Assembly (NCBI GenBank): GCA_030765065.1
Contig: CM060988.1
Location: 178,787,065-178,851,064 of the forward strand
Reading direction: 5' to 3'
Source: Deroplatys truncata
Taxonomy: Eukaryota; Arthropoda; Insecta; Mantodea; Mantidae
Length of the DNA stretch: 64,000 nt
Shown piece after piece: positions 22,150-33,085 of this stretch. The notes under the pieces are model-generated. The model did no database searches, was not told the DNA's origin, and saw only the letters and a list, made by a program, of their open reading frames with translations. Every line of letters starts with the position of its first letter. The first letter of the stretch is position 1. The position numbers were made by a program, and so were the translations under genes.

Positions 22150-22497
22150 ATGTGGTGGGCGGCACCGTGGCCGAGTGGTTAGACCGCTCGCCCGCATGTG
22201 GGATTTGTGGTGGACAAAGCGGCGTCTGGGCGGGTTTTCTCCGGGTTCTCCGGTTTCCCCCGCCATTCATTCCACCAACTGCTTCATCATCGCCTTTCCT
22301 TTCATGCATTTCACCATCATTTCGTTTCATTTACTTCCTTCCTCCCATACCATGCATCGGGCTGATCACCCATCCTGGATATTCTGTCTGATCCATGAGT
22401 GTCTGCTCCTCGACGGGCCTCTGGCCCCAGGCACCCGCCTGTAAGTCCTGGGGGAGTAAGTTCTACATACGAGAAGGTTAAACAGAGAAAGAAGAAG
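22150..22497 (+). mobile_element. tRNA-derived SINE, A-box copy
   Basis: Begins GGCGGCACCGTGGCCGAGTG followed by GTTAGACCGCTCGCC, a strong A-box region of the tRNA-Ser/Leu style. It then passes directly to GCATGTGGGATTTGTGG: the B-box segment present in the 21.3-21.6 kb copy is deleted. The body and tail match that copy closely. Two overlapping ORFs are shared with the other copy only because the DNA is. Confidence 0.8.
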
Positions 22498-22524
22498 GTT
22501 TTAATGGGGTGCGGAATAAAAAAA

Positions 22525-22730
22525 GTCTGATGTGTTGCACTCACATGACTTTCCCTACTCTTGTAAAAACTATTTTTACAATCGCTTATTCTCCATCTAC
22601 TTCATGTTAATCGAGATAAACGTTTACAGAAATTATCTTACTGCTAATTTTCTGGTAGTTGCAAGGAGAATATGGGAATACAGTAAGTAGGCTTTAAGCG
22701 ATAGTCAAACCTTTTAAGAGATGGTCACAT
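22525..22730 (+). repeat. Family A fragment, forward start only
   Basis: AGTCTGATGTGTTGCACTCAC through GCGATAGTCAAACC and TTTTAAGAGATGGTC, then the family sequence ends. 22731-22925 holds nothing recognisable. Confidence 0.8.
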
Positions 22731-22925
22731 ATCTGATACGCCAACTTATTACTTACTGATTACGTAATGGGGTACACCAACAAACCTTACCCACGCTCTT
22801 TGTCTCATGTCTGTTTAGCTACTTCTGCATTGTCACGCGACATTCCGTTGGCCACTTTTCGTTTCCTGAAGTTGGCAATTACCACATACAACATGTCCGC
22901 CATCACATAGCAGACGACAGTAGTT

Positions 22926-23640
22926 TTTTACTTTCCCTACTACGTATAGTAAGTAGGGGAAGTATTGTATTCCACCCAAAAATTCGATACCGAGATTTCA
23001 CCGGAAATATATGTTTTGAGACCCCCTGAATCCAATAAAATCATTTTTGGAAACATGTCCGTGTGTGTGTCTGTGAACAGCATAACTCAGAAACGAAAAG
23101 TCGGATAAACACCAAACTTGGTATTTAGGTTCAGTATCTTCTAGAGATGCGACACGATGGTTTTCAAGAAAATTCCCCCAACCCACATTACCCTTTCCAT
23201 GGAACATTTTTCGAAAATTTTAATTTTCTAAAAATGACTCTAAGGATGTTGATTAAAATATCATATGTTTAAGATATTTTCATGACAAATGAAATGTAGA
23301 TCTCGAATTTTCTGGGAATGTCTCCAAAAGTATTCTTCATTATGAACGACTATTGCATAACTGGTAAACCATAAGAGATAGACAAAATTTTACTGCACAA
23401 AAAATTTAGATCGCGTTAAAATACACAATTTATGTCATATACATTTTTGTTGTTGAGTGAACCATTTTCGAGATATTGCTTTTTTTGTCCTGGTAATACA
23501 ATGAGAATGGAATACTCCACATAGCGACCAGCTCTTAAAATATTTGACTATCGCTTAAAACCTACCATATTCCCCTTGCATCTACAAGAAAATTAGCAAT
23601 AAGATTAACATCTCGATTAACATGAAGCACATGTAACACA
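22926..23640 (-). repeat. Family A copy, reverse, missing its last ~60 bp
   Basis: Starts ACTTTCCCTACTACGTATAG and proceeds in order to CATGAAGCACATGTAACACA, where a forward copy begins at once. With that copy it forms a head-to-head inverted pair. Confidence 0.9.
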
Positions 23641-24472
23641 TGATGTGTTACACTCACATGACTTTCTCTACTCTTGTACAAACCATTTTTACAAACGCTT
23701 ATTCTCCATATGCTTCATGTTAATCGAGATGTTAACCTTATTGCTAATTTTCTTGTAGGTGCAAGGAGAATATGGTAGGTTTTAAGCGATAGTCAAAATT
23801 TTTTAAGAGTTGGTTGCTATGTGGCGCATTCCTCTCTCTTTGCATGTCCAAGACATAAAAAAATGAATAACGAATTCCCATTTGAGAAAATAAGTATTGA
23901 AAAATTTAAGGAAATAACAAGCAATATCTCGAAAATGGTTCACTCAACAACAAACATGTATATGACATAAATTGTGTATTTAAACGCGGTCTGCATTTTC
24001 TGTGTATTAAAATTTTGTCTTTCTCTTATGGTTTACCAGTTATGTAAAAGTCGTTCATAATGAAGAATACTTTTGGAGATATTACCAAAAAATTCGAGAT
24101 ATACATTTCATTTGTAATAATAATATCTTAAACATATGGTATTTTAATCAAAATCGTTAGAGCCATTTTTGAGAAAATTAAAATTTTCGAAAAATCTTCC
24201 ATGTAAAGGGTAATCTGCGGTGGGGGTATTTTCTTGAAAACCTTCGTGTCGCATCTCTGGAAGATACTGAACCTAAATACTAAGTTTGGTGTTTATCTGA
24301 CTGTTCCTTTCTGAGTTATGCTGTTCACAGAGAGACACACGGACATGTTTCCAAAAATGCTTTTTTTGTATTCAGGGGGTCTCAAAACATGTATTTCCGT
24401 TGAAATCTCGGTATCGAATTTTTGGGTGGAATACAATACTTCCCCTACTTACTATAGTAGAGAAAGTAAAAA
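23641..24472 (+). repeat. Family A copy, full length
   Basis: Starts TGATGTGTTACACTCACATG directly at the end of the reverse copy and ends ATAGTAGAGAAAGTAAAA. It is well preserved. Confidence 0.9.
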
Positions 24473-24849
24473 TAACACTAGTCCCTCGTCAGTCTTTTGC
24501 AACACTGAAACACGAGGGGTGTCCTATTTCTTGTTTTCACTTAATTCGAGCACCCAAACAAACAAGGTCCATGTGTTGGTAGATAATCTAGTCTCCGCGG
24601 TTTGCCAGCGCCCTGCTGCTCTGGAAGTCTTCCCCAAGTTGCCTCATCTTTCTCCTTTATTTTCTTCCCAAGTCCTCCCTTTTCTTTTCTGTTTTGGTCA
24701 GAATGATTAATTAAGACAGATTGCAGGAAGTTGGGCGCATCCTCTCTCGCTCGCCCCTTTCCCGAAATTAATGTCCGGCCGCTGCAGTGCCACCAACTTC
24801 TGAAGCGCCGCTTCGATCACACGCTATGACAGCCACTGTTGCAAACATT
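24473..24849. other. Unassigned stretch
   Basis: No recognised gene or repeat. A 130-codon plus-strand ORF (24318-24710) starts inside family A and runs through here, without familiar sequence. Confidence 0.4.
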
Positions 24850-25020
24850 TCAGCAGCATCTGTGAACAGCAATGTGGTGTGATACATTCACAAGAGTTTC
24901 TCTAACCACTACGTTTATTACTAATAAATGCCAAACTTGTTACCTTCCAAATATACGACACAAAAGTTTACAAGAAAATCTCCCTACACCAAACTAGCCT
25001 TTAGATGGAATATTTTTCGA
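24850..25020 (-). repeat. Family A relic
   Basis: AATAAATGCCAAACTTGTTAC, AAATATACGACACAAAAGTT and AAGAAAATCTCCCTACACC match the reverse family in order. The end-like GTGTGATACATTCACAAGAG precedes it in the opposite sense. Confidence 0.55.
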
Positions 25021-25651
25021 AATTATTTTTGTAGCGGGATGATCCTCTGTTGCAGTGTCCTGGTCTCCGGCTATTGTTGCTTAGCGGTTGCTGATTTCTC
25101 CATTCCCAATAAATTCGCTATCCGACTAATTTCGCTGGTTTCAGGGTTATAGTAGGGGAGGCAAATTAAAATACACTGCATTCCTCTAAAAAAATGTGGT
25201 TTATTATCAAATAAATATTTATGGGCGGTTAGCTTTTTCCATTGTAACAATTCCCACCATTATAATGAATTAGGAGCCTAGTCTACCTGCACACGCTTCC
25301 CAATGCATCCACACGTCCATCTGTCGTCCAGAGAGTATCACTGTGTGTCGACGAAATTCTATAAGAGAGTGAAAATCTGGGGCTTTCTTTCCACTTTTAT
25401 ACCTAAACCCAGTGACGCTCACCTTCGCGCCTTGGAATGTAACGACATTTCTAATTGGTCCTCAGATCGCGTTACCTTATTCTGTATGAAAATATTCTGC
25501 TCCAAAGTTTTTCGCACACGCGTCCCAGTGACGCGTATGAAAGCAGATTCAATATCTCTGTCTCTTTCCTTTCTATATCTGTGTCTTTCTAGTTCTCCTT
25601 ATTCCTACCAGTTCCTTGCTCATTAGCTTGGTGAAAGGTGGGCTCTTCCTA
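25021..25651. other. Unassigned stretch
   Basis: About 630 bp without a recognised gene or repeat. Short ORFs only. Confidence 0.4.
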
Positions 25652-26145
25652 GAATTATACTTAATTTATGAAGAAAGGAAGGATCACGAATGGCATGGTT
25701 TAGACTGGGGGCTGGAGGGCACAGAAAATGACTGACGATTCTGGCAGGAGAATCTGCCCATTCTGTGATTTGGATGAGGACTGTGTACATATTTTGGCGG
25801 AATGTGCACAGCGGGAGAACCAGCAAACGATTAAACAGACAGAAAAATTCTTAAGTCCCTCAAGAAAGAGATTGGCATGTTGGGATCTACTGGCTGACCA
25901 GAGGAACTGGCAAAACATGGGCAATTTTTTTGTCTAAAGTGCGCGAAGCTAGGTCAAAATTGTTCAGTTAGACAAAGGTAATTTATCTCTATTCCCCTTT
26001 TTCTTGTTCTTTTTTGTTGTATTTTCTTGCTCCGTTGTTTATTTTGTCACCCTATTGTATCTTAAATATGCATGTACGGTCAATGACCGATGCACTAAAT
26101 ACATGTGAAATAACTTCTATAATTTGAAATCAATATAGATACATC

Positions 26146-26190
<45 letters not shown>

Positions 26191-26205
26191 ATGTCTGTCT
26201 GTCTA
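25652..26205 (+). pseudogene. LINE ORF2 C-terminal fragment with 3' UTR and TATC tail
   Basis: A 5'-truncated non-LTR retrotransposon. One frame (25728-25937) reads MTDDSGRRICPFCDLDEDCV followed by HILAECAQ, a C-x2-C-x8-H-x4-C finger, then a conserved TIKQTEKFLSPSRKR block and QRNWQNMGNF. The 3' UTR follows (GTTCAGTTAGACAAAGGTAA, TATGCATGTACGGTCAATGA). It ends in a (CTAT)n tail at 26150-26190 grading to GTCTGTCTGTC. The same protein segment occurs at 52.8-53.5 kb (-) and, frameshifted, at 16.6 kb. No reverse transcriptase is included, so it is inactive. Confidence 0.85.
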
Positions 26206-26384
26206 ACTTTTACTTGGAATTAGCTAGCTCGCCCGTCCCTTACTTATCTAAGTTAAAATCTGCTTTTGTAATTTCTTGGCTGCTAAATATTCTAATATCT
26301 TTTTTGCTAAATTATATTATTATGTACAACTATTGTTCAATCTTGATTTATATTATATATGTGTGTGTGGTATATCCCCTTTCA

Positions 26385-27215
26385 TTTTCCAAAAAATTCC
26401 TCTAACGATTTTGATTAAAATGCCGTATATTAAACATATGTACATGACAAATAAAATGTATATATTGAATTTTCTGAAAGAAGTCCTGAGAAGTCCTTTT
26501 TTGTGGGGGCGGCCCCAAAGCCGCCGCCCCCGGTGACGATCATCCTCAGAGGCTACATCGTCTCCCCCATGCTCATGCTGTTAGTAAACTAATCATGCGT
26601 GTCTAGGGAGACAGGGTGCTATGTTAGTAGAGAGATTTCATGCATTTAGTGGTCGGGTTCCGCGTTAGCACCCTGGTTAGTAAATATTAGTTCCTAGCTG
26701 GCATGCCTGCATGCGAGCGCGTGAATTGTGTCCTGGGAGACAGCACATACCTAAGGCTGTGCAGCACCTAGGGAGAGAGAATGTGTTGTTAGCAGGTTAG
26801 TGGTTAGTTTAGTAGTTTGGTTAGAAGGGGGGTGGTAAGTTACATGACAAATAAAATATATATATCTATATGTATATATATTAAATTTTCTGAAAGAAGT
26901 CCTGAGAAGTCCTCTTTATTAGGAAGCAATTTATATAATATTGTATAATTGATTAAACGATAAACAATAGATGAAAACATAGTACTCAAAAAATGTATAT
27001 CTCTCTAAAATATAAAAGTTATACCAATAACTTTTTCTGTGCCATAATCCGTTTCCGATATATCCATTATTAATTATTCGAATTCTTCAATACCTTGTCA
27101 TTCTTTTAAAGTCCTTCCGATATTCACCTGTTTCTTGCGATGTCATGGAAACAGTATGGGATTTAAAGCCAGCATATACCGTCCAGTTCTTAAACATTTG
27201 ACTATCGTTGTTCTC
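26385..27215 (-). repeat. Family A copy, reverse, interrupted by a GC-rich insert
   Basis: Reverse family A from AATTCCTCTAACGATTTTGA to the CATTTGACTATCGTTG block. Inside it, the stretch TACATGACAAATAAAAT...GTCCTGAGAAGTCCT occurs twice (26431-26500 and 26842-26915) with about 340 bp of unrelated sequence between. Both ends of the repeat are missing. Confidence 0.7.
26501..26841. other. GC-rich insert flanked by ~60-70 bp direct repeats
   Basis: The insert starts with a strong hairpin (GGGGGCGGC at 26505-26513 pairs with GCCGCCCCC at 26523-26531). Later it has repeated TTAGT/GTTAG motifs and TGCATGCGAGCG. It has no resemblance to other sequence in the window and no coding frame. Confidence 0.65.
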
Positions 27216-27261
27216 TTTTTAGCTATAACGAAATGTGTATTGTAGCTATTTCTGCTAAGCT

Positions 27262-28070
27262 TTCATTCCACCCAAATATTTGATAGCAATATTTCACCGG
27301 GAATACACGTTTTGAGGTGCTCTGAATCCAAATAGAGCCTTTATAAAAACATGTCCGTGTGTTTGTCTGTCTGTGAACAGCATAACTCAAAAATGAAAAC
27401 TCGAATAAATGCCAAACTTGGCATTGGAGTTAAGTATCTTCCAAGGATGCGACACGAAGAGCTTTAAGAAAATCCCCCACCCCTAGACTCATTTTCATGG
27501 AACATTTTTAGAATATTTTGATTTTCTCAAAAATGGCTCTAATGATTTTGACTAAAATATCACACGCTTAAGATATTTTTATGGAAAATGAAACGTATAT
27601 CTTGAATTTTCTGGGAATGTCCCCAAAAGTCCTCTTCATTCTGAATGACTTTCACATAACTGGTAAACCGTAAGAGATAGACAATATTTTACTACACAAA
27701 AATGTAGAGCTCGTTAAAACATACAATTTATATCATAAACATTGTTTTTGTGGAACGAACCATTTCCGAGTTATTCGTTTTTATTTGTTTGAATTTTGCA
27801 ATACTTACACTGTTCCTCAAATGGGAATTCGTTATTCGTTTTTTTTATGTCCTGGTAATGCAAAGAGAATGGAATGCGCCACATAGCAACCAGCTCTTAA
27901 AATATTTGACTATCGCTTAAAGCCTACCAATTCCCCTTGCATCTACAAGAAAATTAGCAATAAGATTAACATCTCGATTAACATGAAGCCTATGGAGAAT
28001 AAGCGTTTGTAAAAATAGTTTGTACAAGAGTAGAGATAGTTGTGTGAGTGCAACGCATTAGATTTTTTAC
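27262..28070 (-). repeat. Family A copy, reverse, nearly complete
   Basis: Starts in CATTCCACCCAAATATTTG (the extreme end is lost) and ends GTGCAACGCATTAGATTTTT. It has all internal blocks, including GTGAACAGCATAACTCAA. Confidence 0.85.
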
Positions 28071-28438
28071 ATGAGGGTTATTAGGAGGTTTGGGCATGCA
28101 GAAACTTCAATTCTGTGCAGAAATTTTTGACTCCGTTTCATTACATACACATCTGCAGTATTTGATAAATGACAATTAAAGTAACAGATATAACACAGGA
28201 TCGATCGTTGCTGTTTGTTTTCCGTTTGCTGAAGCGTTAAACACATGGCCATCTATGTATATTCCTTACAATACAATATAACTGCTTGCGGAATGCAGCA
28301 ATTATTTGTATTCTGTGGAGTACCTACTATATTTTCTACTCCATGGCATTCTCAACTAAAAGTCGTGGCCTTCTTTGCATGCATGTTCTTTTATGACTCC
28401 AATGTGTTTGTATACAAGAACAAGGGTTTTGTAAATCC
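28071..28438. other. Unassigned stretch
   Basis: No recognised repeat or gene. A 72-codon ORF (28245-28463) has no familiar sequence. Confidence 0.4.
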
Positions 28439-28439
28439 T

Positions 28440-29330
28440 TTTTACTTTCTCTACTACGTATAGTAAGTAAGGGAAGTATTGCATTCCACCCAAAAATTCG
28501 ATACCGAGATTTCACCGGAAATACACGTTTTGAGACCTCCTGAATCCAAAAAAAGCATTTTTGGAAACATGTCCGTGTGTGTGTCTGTGTGTGTGTGTGT
28601 CTGTGTGTGTGTGTGTCTGTGTGTGTGTCTGTGAACAGCATAACTCAAAAACGAACAATCGGATAAGCATCAAACTTGGTATTTAGGTTCAGTATCTTCC
28701 AGAGATGCGACACGAAGGTTTTCAAGAAAATCCCCCCACCCCAGACTACCCTTTACATGGAAGATTTTTCGAAAATTTTAATTTTCTCAAAAATGGCTCT
28801 AACGATTTTGATGAAAATATCATATGTTTAGGGTAATATCATGAGAAATGAAATGTATATCTCGAATTTTCTGGGAATGTCTCCAAAAGTATTCTTCATT
28901 GTGAACGACTTTTGCATAACTGGTAAACCATAAGAGATAGACAAAAGTTTACTACACAAAAAATGTAGATCGCGTTAAAATACACAACTTATGTCATATA
29001 CATTTCTTTTGTTGAGTGAACCGTTTTCGAGATATTGCTTGTTATTTCCTTAAATTTTCCAATACTTATACTTTTTCCCAAATTCGTTATTCATTTTTTT
29101 ATGTCCTGGACATGCAAAGAGAATGGAATGCGTCACATAGCAACCAGCGTTAAAACATTTGACTATCGCTTAAAAGCTACCATATTTTCCTTGCATCTAC
29201 AAGAAAATTACCAATAAGATTGACATCTCGATATCTCGATTAACATGAAGCATATGGAGAATAGGCGTTTGTAAAATTAGGTTGTACAAGAGTAGAGAAA
29301 GTTATGTGAGTGTAACACATCAGATTTTTT
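28440..29330 (-). repeat. Family A copy, young subfamily
   Basis: Complete copy, ACTTTCTCTACTACGTATAG to ACACATCAGATTTTTT, with an expanded TG/TC microsatellite (28574-28634). It shares with 43299-44182 a duplicated TCGATATCTCGAT and the short form GCAACCAGCGTTAAAA, which other copies lack. Confidence 0.92.
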
Positions 29331-29624
29331 AATATTTTAGTAATTAATGAAATGAGATTACATGGTGCTATATAGCTCGACATTTGGACATTTCAATGAT
29401 GAAAGATTATTAAAATCAGTTGAATGGTTTTTGAAATTACCTACACGTACAAACGCACCACACAAGACATATACAGAAACTATTTTCTCTCTTTATATTA
29501 GTATAAATTATCTTCGCAAATTTGAATATGCCGAAAAGGATTTTTACTACTACCATACAATTTTAACCCATGCTCGTACAGCTCATGTCTTACAAACATA
29601 CGGATAAATCAACCCCAATTGTTT

Positions 29625-30228
29625 CTCTCTTTATATATATTTTATTTTACGTCGCTTTAACTCCGTGGTCATATCGGGACGGATCTGTTGGTGGATAACT
29701 CTTAGAACGATATGTGATGGATAGTTAGCCTTCTAGGTCTCATCCCTGTAACCACCTGCTTCATGCCATGCAGATGGCATTAGGGTGCCGTCCAGTCTAA
29801 CTGCCGTCTTCACACAGAAAGGCGGACAGTTAGCCTTCTAGGTCCCATCCCTGTAACCCCTGCTTCATGCCGTGCATTAGGGTGCCGTCCAGTGTAACCG
29901 CCATTTTCACGCAGAAAGTTGGACAGTTAGCCTTCTAGGTCACATCCCTGTGACCACCCGCTTCATGCCGTGCTGTTTAACTGCCTAAATAGTCTGTAGA
30001 TAGATGGCATAGCATTCGCTATTACCATTTATTTTTCATTTTACTATTGTTTTAGACTTAAGGTGGAACTTTGGGTCGTGGTATTAAATATCCAATCCGG
30101 TATTTACCTTGGCGACTGAGGAAAACCACGAAAACACCTCAGTCAGATTGGTCGGCCCACGGGATTTGAACCCGGGACCTCCCGAATACGGTCCACAGAC
30201 TTCACCGCCTTAGCCATCCCGCTCGGTG
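29625..30228 (-). mobile_element. tRNA-derived SINE with tandemly repeated body
   Basis: The minus-strand head is CCGAGCGGGATGGCTAAGG with a clear B-box GGGTTCAAATCCC, then TGACTGAGGTGTTTTCGTGG and TTTTCCTCAGTCG, the shared SINE core. Its body includes a 105-107 bp unit repeated almost three times (starts 29724, 29829, 29936), and the tail reads ACCACGGAGTTAAAGCGACG then TAAAATAAAA. An intact A/B-box pair makes this the best pol III unit in the window. Confidence 0.85.
29724..29985. repeat. Tandem repeat, ~106-bp unit, about 2.5 copies
   Basis: Each unit begins GTTAGCCTTCTAGGTC and contains CATCCCTGTAAC, GCTTCATGCC and GTGCCGTCCAGT. Unit spacings are 105 and 107 bp. It lies inside the SINE body. 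Confidence 0.85.
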
Positions 30229-30734
30229 TCCCAATTATTCTTCATCATAGTTAACGCATCTAAAATAACGAAATAAAGTAAAACAAAGCCTAAATCGTTG
30301 GGAGTTGTTAATGCTTTACATTTATGCCGTAACTCTAAGAGCAGGACGCTTTTTACGATAGCCTTTAACCTCATAAGTACGTACACTAATAAAACGAAAA
30401 GAAAATTTGAAATTACAATAAGAAGTGACGTGCTTACGTTTATATATAACAGACTAATCTTAATGTTAGACAATTAGCTTTGTTAGCAAGCGAGAATATC
30501 TTGTTTCGCTCTGGAACCTGTTCGTTTTTGTTTCAAAGACCTTTTTCTTTTCCTCCGTGTTCATCTTGTTTTTCAGATAAAAAGCGTTTCAAGAGATTGG
30601 TTCATTATACTGTAACACGTTGTCTTCATAAACATATTTCGGCATTTATAAAGAATGAAACCTATAAGTAATATAGTTTTGAATTTATATATAGGTCACA
30701 GAACGCGCATTGGAACCTACAGAGATTTATTGTG
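30229..30734. other. Unassigned stretch
   Basis: No recognised gene or repeat in about 500 bp. Confidence 0.4.
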
Positions 30735-31210
30735 GCTAATGCCCGTGAAGTTACCGCAGAAGGCTACAGCACAGAGGCAGATACGCCACAGAGGCGCGGG
30801 GAAGTGCTTAACAGTTCCGGGCTCGAAGATCCGTACCCGTCTATCTACTGCAGTTTACCAGTTATGCAAAAGCCTTCCAGTATCCTGAGACTAAACACCC
30901 CGCCCCTTGCTTACACGGAAGTGGACATGCCACATACACGCGTAAACCCTAGAGGCCAGACTACTGAACTAGCACACCGGTTACTAGCTCTCCAGGTTGG
31001 TACTTGAGGATATTAGATTGTCTAACAACGCCGCCTGGGCATCACTGCTCACACGTACCCAGTCTCCTAGCGTGTCGGCAACCAGTGTCCCGCCTAGTCC
31101 AAGCCAATCCGAACAACTCCCTCTCAGAGGTTCAACCTCACGTACTTCTAGTAACGTCTCAGAAGCACCACGAGTGCTACGGTAAGCAGCGCCCGGACCA
31201 CGGCAACTGA
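30735..31210 (-). mobile_element. SINE body, head missing
   Basis: Minus-strand sequence from TGCCGTGGTCCGGGCGCTGC through AAGTACGTGAGGTTGAACC and GTTGTTCGGATTGGCTTGG matches the body of the SINE at 50.3-50.6 kb. The tRNA-like head is absent. The overlapping 62-91 codon ORFs are not conserved in frame. Confidence 0.7.
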
Positions 31211-31989
31211 ACAGGTCGGAACCCCCTCTACAGGTTGCTTCCTCTTGTGGTCATACAAAGGGCATGGAATTTGAAAGCCATCACATTATAGCAGGATCAA
31301 TAGTGTTTCAATGTAAATAATATTATACAAGTGTAAATATGTTATATGGTAAATGTAACAGAAGCTAGCTAGCCATGCAATGCTGCAAGTTAGGTGCCTG
31401 AAGCCAAGCGGTACTAGGTGGAGATATCTCTAGGGTGGCTTGAAGCACAGGGTATCGGCTGAATATGACCAACAGAGACGATTAAAGGTTGAAAAGAGAT
31501 AGCGAGAGACCGGACAGAAAGAGTAAGTTCGAACTCGTCATGATGGGAGATGCTGGAGCAAATGTTCTCATACGACGCTAATGTGATGAGCCAATCACAA
31601 TATTACTTCAAAATAATTGTGGGAAAGAACGTCTTTAGCAGAGTGTATAAATAGCGTGTGAATATGTTAGAAATTTAGAAAAGTAACGTAGGGTGGAAAA
31701 TAAAGCTCGATAGATATGCCCCCATAACCCAATAAAATAATGGTAGGATAGAATTCACGGCTAGCTACATATAAGTTCGCAAATAAATTACAGTTAAAGT
31801 GAACTTAAACGTTTTCATTTCGTTTCCTGTGACCACTCCCTCGATAAGCTTTAAGAGCACAGACCAACACAGAAGTGTTGTACGGCATTGTCTAGCAGCA
31901 AGTCAACATCCACACCAGAAGGAAGACAACGAGCAGCCCGAGAGGGAGTTACGTCATAACATAGCAATACGCTTTTTAAAAATGTAACT
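31211..31989. other. Unassigned stretch with a TATA/AATAAA pair
   Basis: No repeat partner in the window. GTATAAATAGCG at 31645-31656 is followed by AAAATAAAG and CCAATAAAATAATGG within about 90 bp. That spacing is reminiscent of an LTR, but no ends could be identified. Confidence 0.35.
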
Positions 31990-32125
31990 ATCACTTTACC
32001 TGCTGCAAAGTAAGTGTGAATTGAAAGTTTATTTGTGTTAAAAAGAAATAGCTTCCTTTTGTAAGAATATTTGTGGAAGAGTGAGCAGAGAAAGCCATGT
32101 GAACACAACACATTCAGCTACTTTT
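31990..32125 (-). repeat. Family A end fragment, reverse, diverged
   Basis: TTTGTAAGAATATTTGTGG, AGAGTGAGCAGAGAAAGCC and ATGTGAACACAACACATTC match the ATCTGATGTG end read backwards. 32126-32475 beyond it has nothing recognisable. Confidence 0.6.
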
Positions 32126-32475
32126 TCTTTTCTTTTAGGATACGATAAAGTTCTTAAAATATAAAAGCTCAGGTGTAGCAGTAATATCCAAATGCTGTAT
32201 TTTGGCGTAGCGTTGGTTAAATAGTAATATCGAGATATCCTAATCTGCCTTTATGTATCAGAGGATGCAGCTGTAACCCAGATAGTGTCTGGGATTCAGA
32301 CATCTGCCCGCAGTCAGTGGACCAACAGTAACGTCACTTGCATAATACCTTCAGCTCCTGCACAATTCTGAGCAATCATAGCATTTCACATGCGATTCCT
32401 ATTACATGCTTCTCGTATTATTTGGTAGCGTTCGCAAAATAAGGCTGCACCTGGAAACTGTTTATGCATTGACTT

Positions 32476-33085
32476 TGAGGCAGTATTTTTAACTCTTAAA
32501 TAATTTCAGTCTAATTATATAACATAAATTCAATAACAGTCCGCCTTGAAGCAATATGTGTATGTAATAATTTGTAAAATGTATGTAATAGTCATTAAAT
32601 ATGTTTATATTACTGTATCCATGTGTAATAATGTTTTGTGAATATATTACGTAATTTAATAATGTAGGAGCTGTGAGAAATAGGTAAAAAGTTGCTAACA
32701 ATGAGGTAACTTTGAGGCAATAATGTAATTTTAGTGACAGTTTATAAAATAGCCAATCAAGAACCAGAAAAAGCTTTAGTAAAATGAAGGTATTCTATTG
32801 GAGTAGGTTTAGCCAATCAGAAACTGAAAAGGAGAAACATTTACAAATTCAGAAGTCAGTTGCCTGCAAACAGTGTTCCTAACCGGACGCGAGACACATC
32901 CTCGAGAGATATAGGCGTAATCGTGTGAGACGAAAAATAGTTTACGTGTTAAAAAGTGCAAGTAATTCATAAAATAATCTCACAGCTCTCTATATCAGTG
33001 AAGTGTTATTTAAATCGCATCAAGTATTAATAAAAGGAGTGAAGTAAAAATTATAATCTGTGTAAGCCTACATTCATTAGCCGCA
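32476..33085 (+). repeat. LTR-like repeat, copy 2
   Basis: Starts TGAGGCAGTATTTTTAAC and ends near TTAGCCGCA. It matches copy 1 (17849-18522) along its whole length with several deletions, including CCAATCAGAAACTG, CCTAACCGGACGCGAGAC and ACGTGTTAAAAAGTGC. Confidence 0.65.

Noticed and set aside
21315..22444. Conserved protein shared by two ORFs (CxWDLWWTKRRLGGFSPGSP)
   Set aside because: Both frames lie in copies of one SINE family, and their similarity is that of the DNA. Another frame of the same DNA is open as well.
28570..28634. Independent TG microsatellite
   Set aside because: It is the normal internal TG/TC tract of family A, expanded in this copy.
17849..33085. Copies 1 and 2 of the LTR-like repeat as the two LTRs of one 15-kb element
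   Set aside because: Each is followed by the same leader sequence, so both are 5' type units. The DNA between holds many unrelated elements and no gag-pol.
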